A stretch of 21,782 nt of DNA. Origin: Clostridiales bacterium (GTDB lineage: Bacteria; Bacillota; Clostridia; Lachnospirales; Lachnospiraceae). The position numbers and the translations under genes are program-made. Under the pieces are notes generated by a model, which saw nothing but the letters and a program-made list of their open reading frames with translations, was not told where the DNA came from and did no database searches. The stretch covers positions 1 to 21,782 of the forward strand of contig JAAZDA010000078.1 of assembly GCA_012512995.1 (NCBI GenBank). Reading direction: 5' to 3'. Shown here piece after piece: positions 1-7,302 of this stretch; position 1 is the first letter of the stretch, and every line of letters begins with the position of its first letter.

Positions 1-1
1 A

Positions 2-2665
2 TTGAAGGATGGAGAAAAGATACTGGTCCTGACCGAAGAGAATTCGCCGTGTAGGGATGCATACAACGGTTACACATACCTGAACACCATGAAGGGATCC
101 GCGGTAGATGATTTTGTGGATTCGACATACCAGGCTTACAGGGATGAGCTTCCGGAAAAATCATGGAATGAGATAAAAGGAGTTTTTACGGATGAACCTC
201 ACAGAGGGGCGTTCCTTACGCCTTTTTCAGAAGGAAATCTTCTCTCAGTTCCATATACTGACGCTCTGGAGAGTGAATTCAGAAAACGCTTCGGTTATTC
301 GCTGGAGCCGCTGTACCCTGAACTTTTCTTTAATGAGGAGGGGAAGAGCTCGTCAAAGGTCAGAAGAGATTACCTCGAACTTACGCAGGAACTATTCCTT
401 CGGAACTACATGGAGAAGATCGAGAATTGGTGCGCAGACAAGGGCATTAAGCTAACTGGTCATGTTCTGCAGGAGGATTCACTGTCAGCTCAGACCTGCA
501 TGATCGGATCGGTAATGTCTGCTTATGAATATATGGATGTTCCCGGAATCGATCTCCTGGGAGAGAAGAACAATTGCTGGTGGATCGGAAAACAATTGAC
601 ATCGGTCGCGCATCAACTGGGCAGGGAAGAAACACTGACAGAACTATATGGTTGCACAGGATGGCAGATGAATTTTGAGCAGTACAAGAACATTGGCGAC
701 TGGCAGGCAATGATGGGAATATCACTTTTCTGTCCGCACCTTAGCTGGTACACAATGAAAGGCGAGAATAAAAGAGATTACCCGGCAAGTATATTCTATC
801 AATCGGCATGGTATAAGGAGTACAGGTATCTTGAGGACTATTTTGCAAGAATCCATGTTCTGACAAGGGGGAAAGCTGCAGACTGCAGGCTCCTTGTTTT
901 GAATCCTATAGAGTCGGTCTGGGCAAGAAGTTACAGTGGATCCTTCGAATGGCTGGACAGCGTGGATCCGGGGATTTCTGCAATTGAAAGCAAATATCGG
1001 AATTGCTTCAAATACTTAATGGAAGCCGGAATCGATTTTGACTATGGTGAAGAGAGGATCCTGGTGGGGCATGCAAGTGTGAAGGGAAATTGTGTTGTTG
1101 TCGGGAACTGTGTTTACGACAAGGTTCTGATTGCCGGAATGGAGACTATGAGAGAGAGCACATTCAGCCTCCTGAAGATTTTTTCCGAACATGGTGGTCA
1201 GCTGCTTATAGCGGGCAGCAAACCGACAATGATAGACACTGTTCCTGACGAAAGAATTGACGCAATTACCCAAAGGGCAGGAATATTCGCACTGTCAAAA
1301 GAAAAAATCATTGAGAACTGTCAGAATACAAAGCCTTTAGTAGAGCTTGATAATTGCGGACAGGAAGTTTTTATTCAGAGCTATCTGATCGAAATCGGCG
1401 CGTCATTGATTGTATTAAATATGGACAGCGATCATGCGGCCAGCGGAATTCGGCTCAAGATAAATTCTAAGGGGAAACTTGAGAACTGGAACGCACGGGA
1501 TGGAAGTATTCGGAGCGTTGATGCAATACAGGAAGGCGACGGTCTTTATCTGGAGTTTTCACTTGAGCCGGGAGAGGAAAAGCTATTTGTTCTAAGGAAC
1601 GATGAGCTGCCAGATAAGGCAGGTAATAGCTGCGCAGGTGACGAAAAACCAATTTCGGGTTTTGCAGACAGACTTTGTGACTCAGGGAAACAGGGATATG
1701 GATTCGAGCTTTCTGAGGATAACGTAGCTGTTCTTGATCTTGTCGAAATCAGTGACAGTTCAGGCGTAATTGTTAAGAAACAGGAGTTCCTGCGAGCGGA
1801 CAGATGTCTGAGAACAGGAATGAACATTCCGCTCAGAGGCGGAGAGATGCTCCAACCATGGTACGAAGAAACATATGGGAAGGATAAAGGAAAGCCAGGC
1901 AAGAAGATCTCAGTTGAATATAGTTTTTATGTGGATGCAGTACCTGAAAAGATGACCCTTGATGTCGAGAGAGACAGTTCACTTAACGCGATCAGGCTTA
2001 ATGGAAAAACATATGAGGGAATTTCAGAAGGAAGGCGTGAAAAAGAAGGAGTCTGGAGTGACCCTGCCTATCTTGAATATGAGATAAATACTTCTGATTT
2101 GGCGCCGGGAGAAAACAAGCTTGTGCTTGATGTAACTTACGGAAGAAGCAGTGGTATCGAAGCCGTTTATCTCAAGGGCATGTTTGGAGTTTTTCTGAAA
2201 GAAGGGAAGGAAGTCCATATAGGAAAAATGCCGGAGAGACTGAAGGCTGGAAACATTGTGCCGCAGGGATTGCCATTTTACTCAGGCAGGATAACTTACC
2301 ATTTGCAGGATATTCCTAAGGGAAGAATGAAGGTGAGTTTCAGGGAGCTTGGAGCCTGTGTTGTCATACTTCATGGGACAACTGATGTGGAAATAGCTTT
2401 TCGTCCTTATGAGGGAACGGTCGAGGACCTTGAAGCGATAGAGCTGGTGTTCAACAGAAGGAACAGTTTTGGCCCGCTGCACCTGCCTGTATCATACAAA
2501 GGAACATATGGTCCGGAAACGTTCGTAACAAAGGAACATCTGTGGAGAAACAAGTATCAGCTATATCCACAGGGATTGTCAGAGAATATTGTTTTCCAAA
2601 TGGAAAATGGTAGAGATAAAGGTCATATAACAGAAGAACAGGAAACTAAAGGAGGAATGAAATGA
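2..2665 (+). CDS. Large glycoside hydrolase, 5' end outside the window (GH106-like, probable rhamnosidase)
   Basis: Cytoplasmic-looking glycosidase with at least 887 residues. The frame is open to the window edge, so the TTG at position 2 is probably not the real start. Residues 1-300 resemble the barrel part of large bacterial glycosyl hydrolases annotated near GH106. Possible active-site carboxylates are Glu65 in FTDEP, Glu158 in VLQEDS and Glu214 in TELYG. Residues about 350-430 look like an alpha/beta domain of the glutamine-amidotransferase or beta-galactosidase trimerisation type. Residues about 610-870 are beta-rich with a probable sugar-binding jelly roll. The stop overlaps the next ATG (ATGA), so it heads or continues the transporter operon. 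The GH78 gene downstream supports action on rhamnosides. The exact family is not certain; a beta-galactosidase-like or GH2-like enzyme is the alternative. Confidence 0.7.
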   Translation: MKDGEKILVLTEENSPCRDAYNGYTYLNTMKGSAVDDFVDSTYQAYRDELPEKSWNEIKGVFTDEPHRGAFLTPFSEGNLLSVPYTDALESEFRKRFGYSLEPLYPELFFNEEGKSSSKVRRDYLELTQELFLRNYMEKIENWCADKGIKLTGHVLQEDSLSAQTCMIGSVMSAYEYMDVPGIDLLGEKNNCWWIGKQLTSVAHQLGREETLTELYGCTGWQMNFEQYKNIGDWQAMMGISLFCPHLSWYTMKGENKRDYPASIFYQSAWYKEYRYLEDYFARIHVLTRGKAADCRLLVLNPIESVWARSYSGSFEWLDSVDPGISAIESKYRNCFKYLMEAGIDFDYGEERILVGHASVKGNCVVVGNCVYDKVLIAGMETMRESTFSLLKIFSEHGGQLLIAGSKPTMIDTVPDERIDAITQRAGIFALSKEKIIENCQNTKPLVELDNCGQEVFIQSYLIEIGASLIVLNMDSDHAASGIRLKINSKGKLENWNARDGSIRSVDAIQEGDGLYLEFSLEPGEEKLFVLRNDELPDKAGNSCAGDEKPISGFADRLCDSGKQGYGFELSEDNVAVLDLVEISDSSGVIVKKQEFLRADRCLRTGMNIPLRGGEMLQPWYEETYGKDKGKPGKKISVEYSFYVDAVPEKMTLDVERDSSLNAIRLNGKTYEGISEGRREKEGVWSDPAYLEYEINTSDLAPGENKLVLDVTYGRSSGIEAVYLKGMFGVFLKEGKEVHIGKMPERLKAGNIVPQGLPFYSGRITYHLQDIPKGRMKVSFRELGACVVILHGTTDVEIAFRPYEGTVEDLEAIELVFNRRNSFGPLHLPVSYKGTYGPETFVTKEHLWRNKYQLYPQGLSENIVFQMENGRDKGHITEEQETKGGMK

Positions 2666-4347
2666 GAAAGAGCAGTAAGTATTTATCAGTTTCAATGGCA
2701 GCAATTCTACTTGCATCATCAGTAACAGGATGCGGAGCTTCCAGCGGGGCAACTGATGCCGCGGCAGATACAACGGCAAGCATTGCAGGGACAAGTCAGG
2801 CTGCAGCGGAAGCTACAACAGCAGAGAGCACAGCTGAAACATCAGGCGCAACAGACGACAACACAATTACGATCTGTATGCAGAACGATCCCGGCAAAAA
2901 GGAAGGCTGGGAAGCTGTCGCAAAATCGTACATGGCATTACACCCGGACATCAACATTGTTGTGGATCTGAAGGCTTCAGATAATTATGATCAGTGGGTA
3001 CAGACAGCTTTCACAACTGCAGATGCATCAGCAGATCTCGTGGCGATCAACCTTGCAGGTGATGCATGCACCGGAAAGTCAATAAATTATATGGATTATC
3101 TTGATAATGACAGTCCGTATTCTGACGGAGCATGGAGAGATCAGTTCGATGTTTCTCAGCAGCAGGTAGATATGAGTACAGGTACAATGGATGCTCTCTC
3201 ACTTGAGACCGTACAGGTAATCTGGCTCTATAATCAGAATATTTTCGATGAAGTCGGGATCGAAGCACCAACTACCTGGGATGAGCTTGTTGATGTATGC
3301 AAGAAGCTTCAGGATGCAGGCTATCAGCCGATCGCAATGGATGGTGATTACAACAGCTTCTATGCACAGACAATGGGCTGGCTGGCTCAGGTATATGCTG
3401 ATCAGACAACAAGAAGTATAGTAAATACAACAAGAGCCCAGAAGGGTGACTACTGCTATGATCCCGATATTGACGGCACATGGGAATATGATCCGTCTGA
3501 TCCCTGGAATGATGACGCTGACAAGCTGACACAGAATCCTGTCAGAGCATTTGCAGCCATCAAAGATGGTACTTATTCAGGAAACACACCTGGAATGAAA
3601 ACGGTATGGGGCAATTTCGCAAAGGTATTCCCTGAATATGTGGGCGGCGATGCATTCTTCGGAACTAACGCAGACGGAGCAAAGACACTGTTCTATCAGG
3701 GCAAGGCAGCTATGATGGTAAACGGCGCATGGGGGATCGTTGATTTTAATAACGATATGTCTTCTGTTGCAAGTGGCAAGGATGTAGAAGACAGCGCCGG
3801 CAACAAGATCGAAAACATCAGTTCTTTCAAGCTTGGAACCTTTAATATGCCTTCAATGGAAGGAGAAGGAATCGAAGCAAAAGCAAGAACAATTGAAGTC
3901 AGCAACGGATTCATCGGATGTATTTCCAAGAATCAGGAGCATGATGACAAGGTAGTTGATTTCCTTATGTATTATTCTTCAAAAGAGGGAATGAGCAGTT
4001 TCATGGAAGGAGCTCTTGCAGGCGGCTATGTTCCCAACGGACCGAGCCTTGTATATGATGTAGAGTATCCAGAGGATATTCAGGCGGCATTTGACAGTCT
4101 TACTGTAATCGGAAATGTTCAGAAAGATTTCAATAATGCACTTGCACGTGGCCTCGGCGAATCTGCTGAAACATTCAGAGAATTCTATGAGTACAGCTAT
4201 GATTATCTGACAGGATCTATCTCGCTTGATGACTGGGCAGATAAGCATGAAGAGAATATTATGAGTCACTTCAGCGCAGCCCTGAAGGAAAAGGGTCTTG
4301 GAGAAAGTGATCTCGCAAATCCCCAGAACGAGCCAACTGGAAACTGA
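2662..4347 (+). CDS. Carbohydrate ABC transporter substrate-binding lipoprotein (family 1)
   Basis: Extracellular sugar-binding lipoprotein of 561 residues that would deliver an oligosaccharide to the two permeases downstream. The N-terminus is a lipoprotein signal with basic residues, a hydrophobic run and lipobox VTGC, giving Cys24 as the lipidated residue. A Ser/Thr/Ala-rich linker to about residue 65 follows, then the SBP fold starting at TITICMQND. Typical family elements are visible, such as PTTWDELVDVCKKLQDAG and the AMMVNGAWGI segment. It is longer than the usual ~430 residues, partly from the linker and from an insertion around residues 250-310 rich in Asp/Trp/Tyr. The start is supported by GGAGGA five bases upstream and by the 4-base overlap with the preceding gene. 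The ligand cannot be read from sequence; rhamnose-containing oligosaccharide is inferred from neighbours. Confidence 0.93.
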   Translation: MRKSSKYLSVSMAAILLASSVTGCGASSGATDAAADTTASIAGTSQAAAEATTAESTAETSGATDDNTITICMQNDPGKKEGWEAVAKSYMALHPDINIVVDLKASDNYDQWVQTAFTTADASADLVAINLAGDACTGKSINYMDYLDNDSPYSDGAWRDQFDVSQQQVDMSTGTMDALSLETVQVIWLYNQNIFDEVGIEAPTTWDELVDVCKKLQDAGYQPIAMDGDYNSFYAQTMGWLAQVYADQTTRSIVNTTRAQKGDYCYDPDIDGTWEYDPSDPWNDDADKLTQNPVRAFAAIKDGTYSGNTPGMKTVWGNFAKVFPEYVGGDAFFGTNADGAKTLFYQGKAAMMVNGAWGIVDFNNDMSSVASGKDVEDSAGNKIENISSFKLGTFNMPSMEGEGIEAKARTIEVSNGFIGCISKNQEHDDKVVDFLMYYSSKEGMSSFMEGALAGGYVPNGPSLVYDVEYPEDIQAAFDSLTVIGNVQKDFNNALARGLGESAETFREFYEYSYDYLTGSISLDDWADKHEENIMSHFSAALKEKGLGESDLANPQNEPTGN

Positions 4348-4379
4348 TAAGGGTCTGGTTCTTTTCATGACGTAATGAC

Positions 4380-4409
4380 GGTTCCGGGGAGGTAATGCTC
4401 CCCGGAGCC
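4380..4409 (+). promoter_or_regulatory. Stem-loop between binding-protein gene and permease gene
   Basis: A 12-bp stem (4380-4391 with 4398-4409, one G-T pair) around a 6-base loop lies 32 bases after the binding-protein stop. It is followed by an A-rich stretch, not a U-run, so it does not look like a full intrinsic terminator on this strand. Hairpins at this place in importer operons are known to protect the upstream mRNA from 3' decay and raise binding protein over permease levels. That role here is inference. Confidence 0.75.
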
Positions 4410-4463
4410 ATAATAAAAAAATGAAACACAGGTATGACGGCAATGAAGAAGGGGTATAGTCGT

Positions 4464-6449
4464 ATGAAAAAAGGCGGATTGACAACTAACAGGATTTACT
4501 TGATCGTTGCGGTAGCAGTGTTGATTCTTGGCGTAGGCGCAGTATTTGGACACATTTACTATAATGGCAAAACAACAGGAATCGAGAACAGCAGTATTAC
4601 CACAGGTGCACAGAACAGCTGCCTTGCCTACGATGACTACTCCAGGACCTTGATTGTCGGAACACATGATAATTCGATCATAGCATTCAGGGATGATCAG
4701 GAAATCTGGCGGGTACAGGCCACCGGAGCGTTCAGCGAGATTGAGATAAATCATGCACTTGATACTGTATTTGCAGGAAATGAGAACAATCATATATATG
4801 AATATAGCCTGGAAGACGGGCAGCTTCTAAATGATATTGATGCACAAAGAAGGATCGTTGCTCTTGATGTCAGCAACGATGGAAGCAAGATAGCTATTGC
4901 AACAATTACGGGAACAAGCAAGGCAAATGCTCTGGTCTATGCTGATGATGGTACGGAACTTATGAATGTTCCATACAAAGTAAAGATCGGCGGAATCGCA
5001 TTTACTGATGATGGTGAGAACATAATTATCGGAAATAATCGTGGCGAGCTGATAAAGATAGACAGCGATGGTGAAGAGACTGCCAGCTATGAAACGAATT
5101 ACTCGGTCCTGCAGATGATCCAGTGTGGAGAGGATCACATGGTAGTCTGTAAGAATGGGGGCTACTACGGTTTTGACGATGATTTAAACATAACAAGAAA
5201 AGCAGTGATAACAAATACGGCACAGGCCGTTGTGAAGAGTGTTGGCACTGACCAAAATGGAGAATACGTTGTCGTAGGTTCGGAAGAAGGGCACGTATTC
5301 ATAATGAATGGCCAGGACGAGCAGATCTATACCACGGATGTAGGCGCGGGTGTAAGTGGCTTCGCACCTGCAGGAGAGCAAATTTACATGACCGGGATGG
5401 GAGATTTTGTCCAGATAATAAATGTGGAAGATCTGTCTGATATCGGAATCAATACACTTCTCAGTAAAGTACTTCTTTATGCAGCGGTAATAGCATTCGT
5501 TCTGGGATGTTTGTTGCTACTGTTCAACGCTCCAAAAGTTGGAATAAAAATGCGAAAACTTGCAAAGAACATCTGGAGACATCGCATAGCTTATATTCTC
5601 CTGCTACCGATCTTCGTCCTGATCTGGATGTTTAATTATCGCGGTATAGCTATCGCATTTATAAGGGCGTTTACCAACTGGTCGCTCACGAATAATACGG
5701 TAGCAAAGATGGATTTCATAGGTCTTGATAATTTCAGGACGATGTTTACAGAAGGGTATTTCCTTGTCGGAATGAAGAACCTTGTTCTACTTCTTGTGAC
5801 AGGTGTGATCAAAGTCCTGACAGTACCGGTCCTTGCAGCATGGCTGGTATATGCCGTAAGAGGAGACAGGAAAAAGTACATATATCGCTTCTTATTCGTG
5901 CTTCCAATAGTAGTCCCGGGCGTAATCAGCGCTTTGACATGGCAGAAAATATACGACCCGAATATTGGTCTGCTAAATGAAATCCTCCGGGCTATAGGAC
6001 TTGAGAATCTTCAAAGAGTCTGGCTTGGAAACGCCGGCACAGCAATATGGGCTGTTATTTTCATGGGTTTCCCCTTTATTTCCGCGATGGCCTTTCTCGT
6101 ATATTATGGTGGCTTTATCGGGATCGGGAAAGAGATCGAAGAGTCCGCAAGCGTTGATGGCGCCAGCAAATGGGCGATTTTCTGGAAAATACAGCTGCCG
6201 CTGATAAGACCACAGATCAGCATAATGATAACACTGACTCTGATCGGGACCATGCAGGATTTCAACAACATATATATTCTGACGGGCGGAGGCCCGGGAA
6301 CAGCTACTTATGTTCCTGCTCTTGAACTTTACCTGAATGTCGCTCAGTTTGGAAGATATGGATACGCCTGCGCTCTTGGTGTGGTATTGTTCCTCTTTAC
6401 CATGTTGATAACCATGATAAATATGAAACTGACAAAGGAAAGGGGATAA
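4464..6449 (+). CDS. MalF-type ABC permease with N-terminal extracytoplasmic beta-propeller
   Basis: Membrane component of the carbohydrate importer, 661 residues from the chosen start. ATG4464 is preferred over the in-frame ATG4434 because AAGAAGGGG lies nine bases before it. Order of parts: membrane helix at about residues 11-31; an extracytoplasmic region at about 40-330 with seven WD40/PQQ-like repeats (for example LIVGTHDNSIIAF, VFAGNENNHIYEY, IIIGNNRGELIKI, VVVGSEEGHVFIM); a helix at about 338-358; a basic cytoplasmic link; then a standard MalF-like permease of about 295 residues. The EAA loop is present as EESASVDGASKWAIFWKIQL followed by PLIRP. Ordinary MalF-type permeases in Firmicutes are near 300 residues, so the propeller is an addition. 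It may sense ligand or dock the binding protein. It precedes the MalG-type gene by five bases. Confidence 0.9.
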   Translation: MKKGGLTTNRIYLIVAVAVLILGVGAVFGHIYYNGKTTGIENSSITTGAQNSCLAYDDYSRTLIVGTHDNSIIAFRDDQEIWRVQATGAFSEIEINHALDTVFAGNENNHIYEYSLEDGQLLNDIDAQRRIVALDVSNDGSKIAIATITGTSKANALVYADDGTELMNVPYKVKIGGIAFTDDGENIIIGNNRGELIKIDSDGEETASYETNYSVLQMIQCGEDHMVVCKNGGYYGFDDDLNITRKAVITNTAQAVVKSVGTDQNGEYVVVGSEEGHVFIMNGQDEQIYTTDVGAGVSGFAPAGEQIYMTGMGDFVQIINVEDLSDIGINTLLSKVLLYAAVIAFVLGCLLLLFNAPKVGIKMRKLAKNIWRHRIAYILLLPIFVLIWMFNYRGIAIAFIRAFTNWSLTNNTVAKMDFIGLDNFRTMFTEGYFLVGMKNLVLLLVTGVIKVLTVPVLAAWLVYAVRGDRKKYIYRFLFVLPIVVPGVISALTWQKIYDPNIGLLNEILRAIGLENLQRVWLGNAGTAIWAVIFMGFPFISAMAFLVYYGGFIGIGKEIEESASVDGASKWAIFWKIQLPLIRPQISIMITLTLIGTMQDFNNIYILTGGGPGTATYVPALELYLNVAQFGRYGYACALGVVLFLFTMLITMINMKLTKERG

Positions 6450-6454
6450 GCAAG

Positions 6455-7297
6455 ATGAAGAACAAAACAAGAAGAGAATTCAGGTTTGGTTTCATTGTGC
6501 AGGCAGCGATCATAATTCTTATGCTCACCGCGTTTATTCCTGTCTTTCTTATGATAATCCTTTCATTCAAAACAAATGCGGAAGTGTACAGCAACTTCTT
6601 TGCCCTGCCCAAAACTCTTAAGTTTTCCAATTACTCATCAGCATTTGGACTGCTGTCACAGAATATGCTCAATACAATATGCGTAGTGGCTATCGCAGTG
6701 GTACTTACGCTGGTGTTGTCGGTAGTAGGGGGCTATGTATTTGCGAGGATGGAGTTCCCCGGGAAGAATTTCTTATACATGATCCTTATTGCTCTTATGA
6801 TGATACCGGGAATCCTGTATCTTGCTCCGAACTATACCCTGATTCAGGAATATGGGATTTACAACACATGGTGGGCTCTGATCCTGCCGTGGATCTCGGG
6901 AGGACAGGTGCTGGGCATTCTGCTCTGCCGCAATTCAATAGAGGCGCTTCCCGTAGACCTTTTTGAGGCCGCAAAGATCGAGGGCTGCGGTGAAATAAGG
7001 AATCTGATCTATATTGCGGTACCATTGGCAAAACCTATTCTATCTACAGTCGCTGTCATGAAAATGGTAGATTATTACAACGATTTTATCTGGCCTATGA
7101 TGGTAATTGAATCAAACAGAAAACAGGTAATAACTGTTGCAGTCAAGGTGTTTACCTCATCACAGACTGGTGGCGGGGGAAATATCGGAGCAATGTTCGC
7201 AGGCTATGTCATTGCAACACTTCCGATCTTTATCCTGTTCCTGTTCACTTCAAGATTATATATGGAAGGAATGACAGCAGGTGCTGTCAAGGGCTGA
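6455..7297 (+). CDS. MalG-type carbohydrate ABC permease
   Basis: Second inner-membrane permease of the sugar importer, 280 residues, normal length for the family, with about six membrane helices. The first helix is near residues 11-33 and the last near 250-270. The EAA loop that contacts the ATPase is FEAAKIEGCGEIRNLIYIAV followed by PLAKP. The C-terminal EGMTAGAVKG is typical of MalG-like subunits. The start is supported by GGAAAGGGG upstream and by five bases of spacing from the previous stop. No ATPase gene accompanies the pair, as is common in Firmicutes where one MsmX/MsmK-type ATPase elsewhere serves several importers. Confidence 0.95.
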   Translation: MKNKTRREFRFGFIVQAAIIILMLTAFIPVFLMIILSFKTNAEVYSNFFALPKTLKFSNYSSAFGLLSQNMLNTICVVAIAVVLTLVLSVVGGYVFARMEFPGKNFLYMILIALMMIPGILYLAPNYTLIQEYGIYNTWWALILPWISGGQVLGILLCRNSIEALPVDLFEAAKIEGCGEIRNLIYIAVPLAKPILSTVAVMKMVDYYNDFIWPMMVIESNRKQVITVAVKVFTSSQTGGGGNIGAMFAGYVIATLPIFILFLFTSRLYMEGMTAGAVKG

Positions 7298-7302
7298 TCA
7301 CC

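Noticed and set aside
4434..4463. Earlier start for the propeller-permease gene
   Set aside because: ATG4434 lacks a ribosome site, whereas ATG4464 has AAGAAGGGG at correct spacing.
3979..4793. Minus-strand open frames across the binding-protein/permease junction
   Set aside because: They lie opposite well-supported genes and match no family I recognise.
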